A DNA stretch of 64,000 nucleotides from Hyphomicrobium sp. MC1 (GCF_000253295.1 NC_015717.1:2046001-2110000); one strand, 5' to 3'. Shown: positions 8,441-17,250, numbered from the stretch's first letter. Translations and numbers: made by a program. The notes: generated by a model not told the origin, from the letters alone.

Positions 8441-9113
8441 CTCTTTGTTCCACTAACTAGGCTGACGGTCTAATCGCCATCATCCTAGCGGCGGTCGGTG
8501 TTAGCGCGCCGGCCGCCATTTAGTTCTCATCATGCAACATCATCGGCGCACCTATCGGCACTCCCGCTGACGACTGCAATCCAATTCTGCCGTTAGGACT
8601 TGGAAACGCTCAAGCTCACAATCGAACTGATTTGCGTTTAAGAGCGGTTAATCCCGCTGCTATCCCGTTTCATCGCTTCCCCCTAGACGATGGTCGGTTG
8701 TTTCCGACTCAAGTTCTTGTAGCAAAGAATGCTACCGAAACTTGCTCGCTACAACCCCTTCGATAGTGCGGCAAGACGCTTGCACAAAACGTGCGACTGC
8801 GCATTCGCGTACCGGCTAGCCAATCGGAAAAATCCCCTTTGAGTCTCGATGCCGGGTTATGTGCTGCTAGCCAAAATAAGCTGCTGAAAACTCATTAAGA
8901 GGGCAGAACTGGCGGGCCCACCACATTTTTTGCGCGCAGCCGTCACACCGCCCCTGCGCGTGATGGTTTCGGTTCGAGGTTCTCCTCTCACCTCGACCAA
9001 TTACGCGTCTGCTGAATTTCCCTTCTGATGCATCTGTCAGCACCCCCATCGACGGAGCGCGCGGATGATCGCACGGCTCCGTCGTTTAAGTGGTGGAGAG
9101 CTGACGTTGTGCG
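8432..9113. other. gene-free stretch with several hairpins
   Basis: About 680 bases without a supportable gene. It holds a GTAGC/GCTAC hairpin at 8719-8735 whose left arm can also pair further out (TTGTAGC 8717-8723 with GCTACAA 8748-8754), a hairpin at 8971-8998 with a UCUCCUCUC loop, and an 8-bp hairpin at 9051-9083 just past the fae stop. I looked for tmRNA, RNase P RNA, SRP RNA and tRNA signatures and found none. It may mark the edge of the phage element. Confidence 0.5.
9051..9083 (-). terminator. hairpin downstream of the fae paralogue
   Basis: GACGGAGC (9051-9058) and GCTCCGTC (9076-9083) form a perfect 8-bp stem 30 bases past the end of the fae-like gene. On the fae strand there is no T run after it, so it may be a 3' stabilising structure and not a true intrinsic terminator. 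Confidence 0.35.
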
Positions 9114-9653
9114 TCAGTAGTCGATGACGCCGTCCAAAGCGTAGTGCTTGATGGTCTTGCGATTCTTGATCAGCTCATCGATCGACGGCTCGCTCTTCAG
9201 GGCGCGTTCGATCGCCAGCTTCATAGCCTTGTAGTTCGTATTGTAGAGATCTTTCTTGTCGAGTTCGGCGTGCTCGGCGCAGCGCGGGTCCAGCCAGATC
9301 GTCACGACGATGCAGATCTCATCGACGATCGCCTTCGGAATAATTCCCTCAGCGACACTATCGACGACCGCATCAGCGATCGCGGCCTGCACGACACCGC
9401 CGAGCAGTTCGACATACTCGCCGGAGGCGATTGTCACCTTCGTCGTCATCATGGTGGCCGGACGCGCCATTTGGTTGAGATCGCGTATTGCGAAAAACCG
9501 GGTGTGGCCGACGCTCTGACCCATCATGCTGGCGAATGCATGCCCCACCGGGCCGTTGACCGAACCGATCAGCACCTCGGGCATAGCATCAGTGTACTGA
9601 CCCGGAGCTGCGAGTACAGTCGCCTCACCGGCCTTGAAAATAATATCGCTCAT
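9114..9653 (-). CDS. fae: formaldehyde-activating enzyme paralogue (Fae-like)
   Basis: A 179-residue protein. The start at 9653 is chosen because GAGAGGA lies 5 bases upstream and the family begins there. Family features are the LIGSVNGPVG loop, PATMMTTKVTIASG, the VADAVVDSVAEGIIP-like helix and the C-terminal KAMKLAIERALKSEPS. True Fae condenses formaldehyde with tetrahydromethanopterin. Here the conserved histidine that precedes the LIIGPRGSP-like loop in active enzymes is a methionine (YTDAM, residue 24), so activity is doubtful; it is closer in spirit to the Fae2/Fae3 paralogues of methylotrophs. It is transcribed divergently from the TsdA-like operon. Confidence 0.82.
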   Translation of the reverse strand: MSDIIFKAGEATVLAAPGQYTDAMPEVLIGSVNGPVGHAFASMMGQSVGHTRFFAIRDLNQMARPATMMTTKVTIASGEYVELLGGVVQAAIADAVVDSVAEGIIPKAIVDEICIVVTIWLDPRCAEHAELDKKDLYNTNYKAMKLAIERALKSEPSIDELIKNRKTIKHYALDGVIDY

Positions 9654-10016
9654 GCAGTCCTCTCTTGATGGTTCCATTTCAGCCTGCGATCGGTGGACTG
9701 GATCAGCCTCAGACGATGCGCCCGGTCACCGCTTTCTTAGCTTGCAACCAACCGGCCGCCACGAAGAAAATCGAACAATAGAGTTGCGCCGCACCGACAC
9801 CTCATGGTGTCACGCTCAGTTCAGCGCGGGCGGCAGATGCTGAGCGGCCGTGGTTTCAATTGGTCTGCACGGCTGGCGATTAATCTGATCGTTAATTTAA
9901 AACAATCATCACTTCGAATTGGAATACGGCGGAATAATCGCCGATCTTTCTGACAGCGCAGGTGTCATCTCTCACGGTTGGTGCTCACTCCAATGGCCAT
10001 TTTGGGACTTTTCGAC
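9654..10016. promoter_or_regulatory. divergent intergenic region between fae paralogue and cytochrome operon
   Basis: About 360 bases that must contain both outward promoters. Visible dyads are GACACC-TCAT-GGTGTC at 9796-9811 and CGGCG-GAATAAT-CGCCG at 9927-9943; an AT-rich patch (GATTAATCTGATCGTTAATTTAAA) lies between them. Either dyad could be an operator. I could not assign a convincing promoter. Confidence 0.4.
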
Positions 10017-11021
10017 ATGCCCCGTTCCAGCAACGCAGTTTTGGGCCTCGTAGCGGTGCTCATCGCTCTATCGACATCGCAGATGTGCCGCGCCGACAGC
10101 GCGGCGCCTGCGCCAACCAAGGACCATCAAACGCCTTGGGTCGTACCGGACATCGACAAGCTGCCGGATAATGATTGGGGCCGCACCGTACGTTATGGTC
10201 GCGATCTCATCGCCAAAACATCCTCGCTAATCGGCCCCGAAGTCAAAGATCCGGCGCACCGTTTCGCCGGCAACAACCTCAATTGCCAAAGCTGCCATAT
10301 CAATGCCGGCACTAAGCAGTTCGGATTGGCACTGGTCGGCGTTTATGCCGATTTTCCGAATTATCGAAAGCGGTCGGGCAGCGTCGGCTCGATGGAAGAT
10401 CGCATTCAAGGCTGTATGCAGCGCAGCATGAACGGCAAAGCTCTTCCCGAGGACGGACCGGAAATGATCGCCATGCTCTCCTATCTGAGGTTTTTGTCAG
10501 ATGGCATTCCGGTTGGCGCAAAAACGTTCGGGCGCGGCACCGGCGCTATGCCCGAACTCAATCGCGCCGCCGATCCCGTCCGCGGCAAGACGATCTACGC
10601 GAACATGTGCGCCGCTTGTCACGGCGCCGACGGCCTGGGCCAGCGCGTCGGCAAAGTCGGCGATGCAAAGGGCTATATCTTCCCGCCGCTCTGGGGGCCT
10701 GACAGCTACAACGACGGCGCCGGCATGGACAGGCTGATCGACGCCGCCAACTTCATTCACAACAATATGCCGGCGGGTACGACGTGGAAAAATCCAACGC
10801 TGAAGCCTGAGGATGCGTGGGACGTCGCCGCCTACATCGACACGCAACCTCGGCCGCAAAAAGCGCATCTCGGTCGCGACTTCCCGAACCGGCTGCAGAA
10901 GCCTATCGACACGCCATATGGGCCTTATGCGGACGATCTGCCGGAGAGCGAGCACAAGCTTGGGCCGTTCGGGCCGATCATCGACGCCGACAAAAAGCTC
11001 AAGGACGACGCGAAGCACTAG
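10017..11021 (+). CDS. tsdA: periplasmic dihaem cytochrome c, TsdA-like thiosulfate dehydrogenase
   Basis: I start it at ATG 10017, which gives a clean signal peptide (VLGLVAVLIALSTSQMCRA); TTG 9978, GTG 9981 and ATG 9993 are alternatives. Two c-haem motifs are present, CQSCH at residues 90-94 and CAACH at 198-202. Between them lies DRIQGCMQRSMNG, with C133 in the place of the cysteine that ligates haem 1 in TsdA, and FPPLWGPDSYNDGAGM follows the second haem. TsdA joins two thiosulfates to tetrathionate in the periplasm. At 334 residues it is longer than the classic enzyme, with an extra proline-rich C-terminus. It heads a three-gene operon with an exported DsrE-like protein and a solute-binding protein. 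Confidence 0.78.
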   Translation: MPRSSNAVLGLVAVLIALSTSQMCRADSAAPAPTKDHQTPWVVPDIDKLPDNDWGRTVRYGRDLIAKTSSLIGPEVKDPAHRFAGNNLNCQSCHINAGTKQFGLALVGVYADFPNYRKRSGSVGSMEDRIQGCMQRSMNGKALPEDGPEMIAMLSYLRFLSDGIPVGAKTFGRGTGAMPELNRAADPVRGKTIYANMCAACHGADGLGQRVGKVGDAKGYIFPPLWGPDSYNDGAGMDRLIDAANFIHNNMPAGTTWKNPTLKPEDAWDVAAYIDTQPRPQKAHLGRDFPNRLQKPIDTPYGPYADDLPESEHKLGPFGPIIDADKKLKDDAKH

Positions 11022-11084
11022 CTCCCCCAGCCCTTCGGCGCGTTCGCGCTCCGAGTGGCCTCACATGAAGACCCGGAGTTGAAA

Positions 11085-11867
11085 ATGACCATGACCGGCA
11101 GACGACAGGCGTTACAGGCATTCGGCCTGGCGCTAGCTGCGGCCTCAGTCGGAGGCTTCACACGCGAAGCCGACGCCGCTGCAGCCCATGACATTCCAGC
11201 GGGCGCGTCGGCTCTCGCAGACCTCACCGACAGGCTCGCCAAAACACCGCGCCGCCGTGACTTCAAAACCGTGCCGATGATTCTCGATCATTCCGATCAA
11301 TGGGATGACGAGGCTCTGAAGGAAGTCCTCGCCTACAAGCCCGTCACCAAGCAGGCCTGGGACGTGACGGACATCGCAGGCCCTTGGCTCAATGTGATGC
11401 GCAATTCCATCAATGCGCAGATCTGGTCATTCAAGCATCCGGATTTTCTGGTCGTTTCAGCAACGCACGGCTCGGCGCATTACGCGCTCTACGATCAGGC
11501 GATGTGGGACAAATATCAGTTTGCGAAGATCGTCGGCAAAGGCTTCGAGAAGAATACACTGATCGTCGATAAGCCTGCAGCGTCCGCCAATCCTGCCGAC
11601 TATGAAAGCCCGACGGGCGTGTTCTCCCCGCTGAACAACTCGATCCCGGCCCTGCAAAGGCGCGGCGCCGTTTTCATGTCGTGCCACAACGCCATCTGGG
11701 AGCAGGCGACCAAGCTGCACGAAAAAGGCGTCAATCCCGACAAGCTTGAAGTCGATGCGCTCGCAGCCGAGCTAACGAACCATCTGATCCCCGGCGTGGT
11801 TCTGATTCCCGGCGCCGTCGCGACACTTCCTGAACTGCAGCAGGCGGGGTTCCACTATGCGCGCTAA
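11085..11867 (+). CDS. Tat-exported DsrE-like sulfur-carrier protein
   Basis: The start at ATG 11085 follows GGAG with good spacing. The 260-residue product opens with a twin-arginine signal (TGRRQALQAFG, R6-R7, then an alanine-rich stretch to ADAAAA). The mature part ends like DsrE/YchN proteins: GAVFMSCHNAIWEQ, with the only cysteine of the protein at residue 200, then LIPGVVLIPGAVATLPELQ and AGFHY. DsrE proteins normally pass sulfane sulfur on a single cysteine in the cytoplasm; export by Tat would put this one beside the TsdA-like cytochrome. It overlaps the next gene by 11 bases. The fold call is by motif and the sulfur role is inferred. Confidence 0.7.
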   Translation: MTMTGRRQALQAFGLALAAASVGGFTREADAAAAHDIPAGASALADLTDRLAKTPRRRDFKTVPMILDHSDQWDDEALKEVLAYKPVTKQAWDVTDIAGPWLNVMRNSINAQIWSFKHPDFLVVSATHGSAHYALYDQAMWDKYQFAKIVGKGFEKNTLIVDKPAASANPADYESPTGVFSPLNNSIPALQRRGAVFMSCHNAIWEQATKLHEKGVNPDKLEVDALAAELTNHLIPGVVLIPGAVATLPELQQAGFHYAR

Positions 11868-12831
11868 TTCCATCGTTAAAGCGGTTTTCGGCGCGGCCAT
11901 CGCCGGAACAGTGACTCTGGGAGCAATTTCAGCACAGAGCGCCGAGCAAAACGCGCCGAATATTTTCCCGCCTTGGCAGCACGGCTTCAACAACGACGCG
12001 ACCGACCGCGGCTTCGAATTCACCGTACCGCAGGTCGATAACCTTGCTGATTTCCACGGCAGCGTCACCGATCCCAAGCTCGTGCTCTACGTCGGCGGCA
12101 ACTACTTCTTCGCCATGGCGCCACTGGTGGATGAGTTCGAGAAAGCGCATCCGGAATTCAAAGGCCGGATCTATTGGGAGACGCTGCCGCCGGGGCTTCT
12201 CGTGCATCAAATCAAGGCGCACGGCGTCGTAACCTCGGGAAACATGACGTGGACTGCAAAACCGGATGCGTATTTCGCCGGACTTGTTGCCGTCAAGCGG
12301 CTCGTCGATGACGGCACGCTGGCGGGTCCTCCGGTTCCTTACGTCAAGAACACGCTGACGATCATGGTCCCCAAGGACAATCCTGGACACGTCTCTGGGC
12401 TTGCGGATCTCGGCCGGGCCGGCCTGCGTATTGCAATGCCGAACCCGGAATTCGAGGGCGTGGCGCGGCAGATCAAGGCGTCTCTGAAAAAAGCTGGCGG
12501 CGAGGCGCTCGAAAAGGAAGTCTACGAAACGAAGGTCGCCGACGGCGGCACGATTTTAACGCACATCCATCACCGGCAGACGCCACTGTTCCTGATGCAG
12601 GGTCACGTCGATGCCGGAGTGACGTGGCTGTCGGAAGCGATGTTCCAGGAGCAGGTCGGAAACCCGATTACGAACGTCGTCATTCCGGCGGATCAGAACA
12701 CAACTGCGACTTACGCCGGAGCGATGGTCAAGGGCGCCGCCCACCCGGAAGCGGCCAAGATGTGGCTCGACTTTATCCACTCACCTTCAGCACTGAAGAT
12801 TTTCGAAAAGTACGGCTTCACGCCTGCTTGA
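11857..12831 (+). CDS. orphan periplasmic solute-binding protein (ModA/ferric-type, SBP_bac_11-like)
   Basis: A 324-residue protein with a signal peptide (VFGAAIAGTVTLGAISAQSA) and a two-lobed binding-protein pattern: LVLYVGGNYFFAMAPLVDEFEKAHP at the start, TLTIMVPKDNPGHVSGLADLG and GLRIAMPNPEFEGVARQI in the middle, and HPEAAKMWLDFIHSPSALKIFEKYGF at the end, as in ModA-like molybdate or anion binders. No ABC permease or ATPase lies near it, and it overlaps the DsrE-like gene by 11 bases, so it is probably a working partner of the cytochrome operon and not part of a dedicated importer. The ligand cannot be read from sequence. Confidence 0.75.
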   Translation: MRANSIVKAVFGAAIAGTVTLGAISAQSAEQNAPNIFPPWQHGFNNDATDRGFEFTVPQVDNLADFHGSVTDPKLVLYVGGNYFFAMAPLVDEFEKAHPEFKGRIYWETLPPGLLVHQIKAHGVVTSGNMTWTAKPDAYFAGLVAVKRLVDDGTLAGPPVPYVKNTLTIMVPKDNPGHVSGLADLGRAGLRIAMPNPEFEGVARQIKASLKKAGGEALEKEVYETKVADGGTILTHIHHRQTPLFLMQGHVDAGVTWLSEAMFQEQVGNPITNVVIPADQNTTATYAGAMVKGAAHPEAAKMWLDFIHSPSALKIFEKYGFTPA

Positions 12832-12858
12832 GCGGAGGCATTGAGCGTCAGGACATTG

Positions 12859-12890
12859 AAGGCAGTGCGCTTAAAACCGCGCACTGCCTT
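12859..12890. terminator. bidirectional terminator between the cytochrome operon and the autotransporter
   Basis: AAGGCAGTGCGC (12859-12870) and GCGCACTGCCTT (12879-12890) form a perfect 12-bp stem around TTAAAACC. The loop contains the TAA of the autotransporter on the minus strand, so the 3' arm encodes its last residues. There is no long T run, but position between convergent genes and stem strength favour a shared terminator. Confidence 0.65.
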
Positions 12891-14541
12891 TGACGCTGAT
12901 GCTGCTGAGGCTCGTATCTTCGGCGTAATGGCCGTCGTACTGCAGGCTCAGCGTTGCGCCGTGCATATTGATGAGATCAACGCCAGCGCTCACATCCGCA
13001 AAGAGTGTATCGAGCTTGGTGGCCGTCGTGAAGCCAGCAACGTCTGGCGCGTCGGCAAAATTGGCGCTGAGAAGAAACTGATCCGTGTCCTGCCACGTCA
13101 GACCGGCCCTTACGAACGGACGGATCGTTACGAAATCGTGGACGTTCTTCTCGCTGCCGAATTCGATGCCCGGCGACACGCTGACAACCGTATCGCTTTT
13201 TCCAGCAACCGCCAGCGCCGCTCCGCTGCCGTCATTTTCCGTGAAGCCATTGAGCGAGACATTGGTGATCGCTGCATCGACCAGCGGCTTCACATAATAG
13301 TTGTCGTGTTGGAAAGAATAGCCAGCGTGCAACTGGCCCGACACGTAGTTGATATCGTTTTTGGAATGCGCCGCGCTGCTGAAGTCACCGAACAGCATGG
13401 TACGGTCGGTGTCATAAGTGCTCCAGCCGCCCGTAACGCCCGCTGCAAACAGCCACTGGCCAGGATTGTATTTGATGATGCCGCCGACGTTGGCGCGGTC
13501 GCCTTCGCTCGTTGCGACACCGCTCGAAAGGGAAACGCTATCGTAGCCGGCAGCGAAACCGAGCCGCCAATCCGGCGCGAGTGCAATCTGACCGCCTGCA
13601 GAGAACGAGCCCGTCGTCGCATGCGCGCCGATGTCTTCGGATGTGCGGTCGAAATCGGAGAAGCGCGCACGGGCACGGACCCACAGACACTGGCCTTCGC
13701 GCGCGATTGACACGCCCTGCTGCCCGGCGACCTTGCAGCTCATCAGATCGTTGGCGAACTGCTGGCTGCCGTAGAGCGTTTCGATCAGGCCGTAGTTATA
13801 GATCTCAGGCGACAATTGATTGAGGGCGACGGCCAGCGATTGCTGATCCGGCGCGCTCGCCAATGCATCGGTAACCGCCGGAACTGCACCCGCTTCCATC
13901 GCCGAATTGATAGAGGTGACGATGGCGGTCTGATTGCGGTTGAGGGATGCGAAAGACAGCGCATCCGGTCCGAGGTAGATCAGACTCACATCGTCGATGG
14001 CGAATTCGTAACCACTAATGGCTACAGCGTCGAACAACACCTGAACTGAACCGGCATTCAGTTTCACCACTGACGTCGCGCTTTCCATCGTCGTGTTGGT
14101 GATGTCCGATTTTGTGAAGACCGTAATACCGTCAACCTTGGCTGTCAGTGCCCACGTCTGGCCCGCCTGGACCGCATAATAGAACTGGAACTGGTATTTG
14201 CCGCTTTTGGTCAGGGAGACATCCTGCGTGAGGACGCCGCCACCGCTCCAAGGATTGGCGAAATAGCTGCCGCTGTGAGCCCGGATACCATCCTGGCCGT
14301 CAGGCCAAATATCGACGAGGCCGCTTTCGACCACCCATGGAGAAGGAACCATATACGGTGGAGACGCGAGGTCTTCGAAGCCTGGGTTTTGGATGAGGTT
14401 CTGCGCAGAAGCAGTCGCGGGCAGCATTGCCAGCGTGAGGAAGGGCACAACTGCGGCAGCGGGGAGTGACAGGGACCGCGGCAGGCGCGGCGTCCGAGAG
14501 AAAGAGGCGCCACTTGTCCGATCTGCCATCTGCGTCATCAT
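12871..14541 (-). CDS. autotransporter with N-terminal carbohydrate-binding-like domain
   Basis: A 556-residue outer-membrane protein. A long signal peptide ends near LPATASA. Residues about 50-190 (NLIQNPGFED, SGSYFANPWSGGG, FAIDDVSLIYLG) look like the beta-sandwich carbohydrate-binding or DUF642-type fold. A linker (ALNQLSPEIYNYGLIETLYGSQQF) typical of autotransporter junctions follows, and the last 270 residues form an alternating beta-barrel ending in phenylalanine (KGSARF). The passenger is short and non-enzymatic, so adhesion or surface display is the likely role. It may start one codon later at a second ATG. It converges on the cytochrome operon. Confidence 0.8.
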   Translation of the reverse strand: MMTQMADRTSGASFSRTPRLPRSLSLPAAAVVPFLTLAMLPATASAQNLIQNPGFEDLASPPYMVPSPWVVESGLVDIWPDGQDGIRAHSGSYFANPWSGGGVLTQDVSLTKSGKYQFQFYYAVQAGQTWALTAKVDGITVFTKSDITNTTMESATSVVKLNAGSVQVLFDAVAISGYEFAIDDVSLIYLGPDALSFASLNRNQTAIVTSINSAMEAGAVPAVTDALASAPDQQSLAVALNQLSPEIYNYGLIETLYGSQQFANDLMSCKVAGQQGVSIAREGQCLWVRARARFSDFDRTSEDIGAHATTGSFSAGGQIALAPDWRLGFAAGYDSVSLSSGVATSEGDRANVGGIIKYNPGQWLFAAGVTGGWSTYDTDRTMLFGDFSSAAHSKNDINYVSGQLHAGYSFQHDNYYVKPLVDAAITNVSLNGFTENDGSGAALAVAGKSDTVVSVSPGIEFGSEKNVHDFVTIRPFVRAGLTWQDTDQFLLSANFADAPDVAGFTTATKLDTLFADVSAGVDLINMHGATLSLQYDGHYAEDTSLSSISVKGSARF

Positions 14542-14855
14542 TCCAATTTCGGTATTCCAATTGTCGGGCGCATCGACGTCCAGACGCTCCTGACCTATGT
14601 TCAGTTAGCCGATTCGGCACATTGCTCTAAGGCTCGGTGCGGGAGACTGTGGATTATTGAGTCTTTGGTGCATGTTCGCCACGCAAGCCCATAGAAGATT
14701 TGGATAAATACAATCCGCCCACGCCCATTTGATACCTCAACAAATCGGCCGTATTTGCCTTCCAGAAGCGGCTCCGAAACGTCGGCGATGGCTCGCGCGT
14801 TTCGGTTTGGGCAAACAGCGGCAATCCGCTTTAAGGAGACGGCACCCGCCGCCTG
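14542..14855. other. divergent intergenic region, no gene seen
   Basis: About 310 bases between the autotransporter and the MFS gene. Frames here lack ribosome sites and family features. An AAGGAGA at 14833-14839 is too far from the MFS ATG to serve it directly. No convincing promoter or operator was found. Confidence 0.35.
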
Positions 14856-16082
14856 ATGGACACGCAATCCTCGCAAACCGAACCGCAAACGCTTTGGCGC
14901 CATTCGCCGCTGCAGTACTTCCTGTGGGGGCGCGGTTTTTCGAAATTCGCTTCGCAGATTTTGACCGTTGCGGTCGGCTGGCAGGTCTATGCGCTGACGA
15001 GCAGCGCATTCGACCTCGGCATGGTCGGCCTCGTGCAGTTCCTGCCGACGGCCATTCTGGTGTTCGTGGCCGGGCACGCTTCCGACCGGTACGACCGCAA
15101 GCGCGTCATTCAGCTTTGCCAGATCGTCGAGGCGACGGCGGCGGTTTTTCTGGCTTGGGGCAGCTACCAGGGCTGGATTACGGTGCCGCAGATCTTCGTG
15201 GCTGTCGCCGTGTTCGGCGTCGCGGGCGCATTCGAAAGTCCAGCGACGGCGGCGCTGCTTCCGGGCGTTGCGCCGAACGGCTTACTGCAGAAGGCGACGG
15301 CGCTCTCGACCGGCGTTTTTCAGTTCGCGGCGATCAGCGGCCCCGCAATCGGCGGCCTCGCCTATGGCATTTCGCCTGCCGTGCCTTACGTCATCATGAC
15401 CGTGTTCTGGATTGTTGCGTCAGTGCTTAATGGCGCCATCGTACTCGACCGGCCGGTCGCGCCGCGCGAATCGCCGACCGCCGGCGCGCTGTTTGCTGGG
15501 GCGCATTTCGTCAGAAACAATCCGGCGATCCTTGGCACGATCTCGCTCGATCTCTTCGCGGTGTTACTGGGCGGCGCGTCGGCATTGCTGCCGATTTATG
15601 CGCGCGACATCCTGCACACCGGACCGTGGGGCCTCGGCATGCTGCGCGGTGCGCAGGCCGTCGGCGCATTAATGATGACCGGCATTCTGGCGCACTATGC
15701 GATTACAAAGCACGTCGGTATGCGCATGTTCCAAGCTGTGATCGTGTTCGGGATTGCGACCGTCGTGTTCGCGCTTTCGAAGGAGGTTTGGCTATCGGTT
15801 CTCGCCCTCGCCGTGATGGGTGCGGCCGATACGATCAGCGTCGTCATTCGCGTGTCGCTGGTGCAGCTGGCAACACCCGACGACATGCGCGGGCGCGTGG
15901 GTGCGGTAAACTTCCTGTTCATCAACGCCTCGAACCAGCTGGGTGAATTCGAGAGCGGAATGACGGCGGCTTTGCTCGGCGCGGTCCCCGCGGCCGTTCT
16001 CGGCGGGCTCGGTACGATTGCGGTGGCGCTGGTCTGGATGAAGCTCTTTCCCGTGCTGCGCAACCTGCAGCGCCTGGAATGA
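14856..16082 (+). CDS. MFS exporter, EntS/MFS_3 type
   Basis: A 408-residue protein with about ten to twelve hydrophobic spans. Segments such as FAGHASDRYDRKRVIQLCQ in the first cytoplasmic loop and TPDDMRGRVGAVNFLFI in the second half are characteristic of the MFS_3 family that includes the enterobactin exporter EntS and many drug or siderophore exporters. It is a proton-driven inner-membrane exporter with unknown substrate. There is no siderophore locus next to it. It ends 7 bases before the convergent 2-hydroxy-acid dehydrogenase gene. The ATG at 14856 has no strong ribosome site. Confidence 0.85.
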   Translation: MDTQSSQTEPQTLWRHSPLQYFLWGRGFSKFASQILTVAVGWQVYALTSSAFDLGMVGLVQFLPTAILVFVAGHASDRYDRKRVIQLCQIVEATAAVFLAWGSYQGWITVPQIFVAVAVFGVAGAFESPATAALLPGVAPNGLLQKATALSTGVFQFAAISGPAIGGLAYGISPAVPYVIMTVFWIVASVLNGAIVLDRPVAPRESPTAGALFAGAHFVRNNPAILGTISLDLFAVLLGGASALLPIYARDILHTGPWGLGMLRGAQAVGALMMTGILAHYAITKHVGMRMFQAVIVFGIATVVFALSKEVWLSVLALAVMGAADTISVVIRVSLVQLATPDDMRGRVGAVNFLFINASNQLGEFESGMTAALLGAVPAAVLGGLGTIAVALVWMKLFPVLRNLQRLE

Positions 16083-16089
16083 CGGTCAA

Positions 16090-17250
16090 TCAGTTTTCGA
16101 GACAATCACGCGAGATCTGGTCGATGGTGCGAACACCCGCAAGCGCCATCGTGACATCGAGTTCCTTGGCGATGAGATCAATAGCTTTGGTCACACCTGT
16201 TTCGCCTGCCGCGCAAAGCCCATAAAGATAGCTGCGGCCCAGCCAACATGCGCGAGCACCAAGAGCGAGGGCGCGGAACACGTCCTGGCCGGAGCGAATG
16301 CCGCCATCGAAATGCACTTCCACGTCGTCGCCGACGGCATCGATGATGCGCGGCAACATCGAGATCGACGAGGCCGCGCCATCGAGCTGGCGGCCACCGT
16401 GGTTGGAAACGACGATCGCCGACGCACCGCTTTTGACGGCCATCCGCGCATCGTCGGCGTCCATGATGCTTTTGATGATGAGCTTGCCGGGCCATTGCTC
16501 ACGAATCCAGGCGACGTCGTCCCACGACAGCGCTTGGTCGAACTGGCTGTTGATCCAGTCCATGTAGGAGAGAAGATTTTCGGTGCCGGGAATGCGCCCG
16601 GCGACGTTGCCGAAGGTCTTGCGCTTGCCCATCAGCACGTTCGCGATCCAGGCGGGTTTCGACGCGATGCGACCAATCGTGCTGAGCTTGATGCGTGGTG
16701 GAACGGTCATGCCGCTGCGCACGTCGCGATGACGTTGGCCGAGCACCTGAAGATCGACCGTCAAAACCAATGCGCTGCAATTCGCCTTACGCGCACGCGC
16801 AATGAGATCGGCGACGAAGCCGCGATCCTTCATGAAGTAGAGCTGAAACCAGAACGGCTTCGACACGGCTTCGGCCACGTCTTCAATGGAGCAGATCGAG
16901 AGCGTGCTCAGCGTGTAGGGAATACCAGCCTTCTCGGCGGCCCGTGCCGCAGCGATCTCGCCGTCACGATAGGCCATGCCGCTGAGGCCAACCGGCCCCA
17001 ACACGAGCGGCAAAGGCTGCGTCTCACCGAGCACCGTCTGGATTTGATTGCGATTGGCAGCGCCCGCCAAGACGCGCTGGCGGATCTTGATGTTCTGAAG
17101 ATCGCGAAGATTAGCGGCGAGCGTCGTTTCGGAATACGAGCCCGATTCGTAATAACCCATGAAGTCGCTCGGAACGCGCTGGTGCGCCAAGCGCCGGAGA
17201 TCGTCGATGCAGGCAACCGATCGCAAAATCGCGGAACCAGACCGGAGCAC
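16090..17250 (-). CDS. FMN-dependent 2-hydroxy-acid dehydrogenase (L-lactate dehydrogenase-like)
   Basis: A 386-residue TIM-barrel flavoenzyme. Diagnostic parts are PLVLGPVGLSGMAYRDGE near residue 85, FWFQLYFMKDRG for FMN binding, LTVDLQVLGQRHRDVRSGM, and the catalytic SNHGGRQLDGAASSI with the base histidine and substrate-binding arginine, then HFDGGIRSGQDVFRALALGA for the phosphate site. The family oxidises L-lactate, mandelate or glycolate, usually passing electrons to cytochrome c or quinone; sequence alone does not settle the substrate. It starts at a GTG at 17250 with a weak ribosome site. It is followed upstream, in the same direction, by the cyclophilin-like gene. Confidence 0.88.
   Translation of the reverse strand: MLRSGSAILRSVACIDDLRRLAHQRVPSDFMGYYESGSYSETTLAANLRDLQNIKIRQRVLAGAANRNQIQTVLGETQPLPLVLGPVGLSGMAYRDGEIAAARAAEKAGIPYTLSTLSICSIEDVAEAVSKPFWFQLYFMKDRGFVADLIARARKANCSALVLTVDLQVLGQRHRDVRSGMTVPPRIKLSTIGRIASKPAWIANVLMGKRKTFGNVAGRIPGTENLLSYMDWINSQFDQALSWDDVAWIREQWPGKLIIKSIMDADDARMAVKSGASAIVVSNHGGRQLDGAASSISMLPRIIDAVGDDVEVHFDGGIRSGQDVFRALALGARACWLGRSYLYGLCAAGETGVTKAIDLIAKELDVTMALAGVRTIDQISRDCLEN

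Noticed and set aside
8867..9049. 60-codon minus-strand frame
   Set aside because: It overlaps a hairpin region, and the sequence lacks a ribosome site and any recognisable motif.
8300..9113. Possible tmRNA, RNase P RNA, SRP RNA or tRNA
   Set aside because: I looked for a T arm with CCA end, proteolysis-tag codons and conserved cores. The GGTTCGAGG segment lacks a pairing T stem.
12841..13710. 289-codon open frame on the plus strand
   Set aside because: Antisense to the autotransporter barrel; it also begins before the terminator hairpin.
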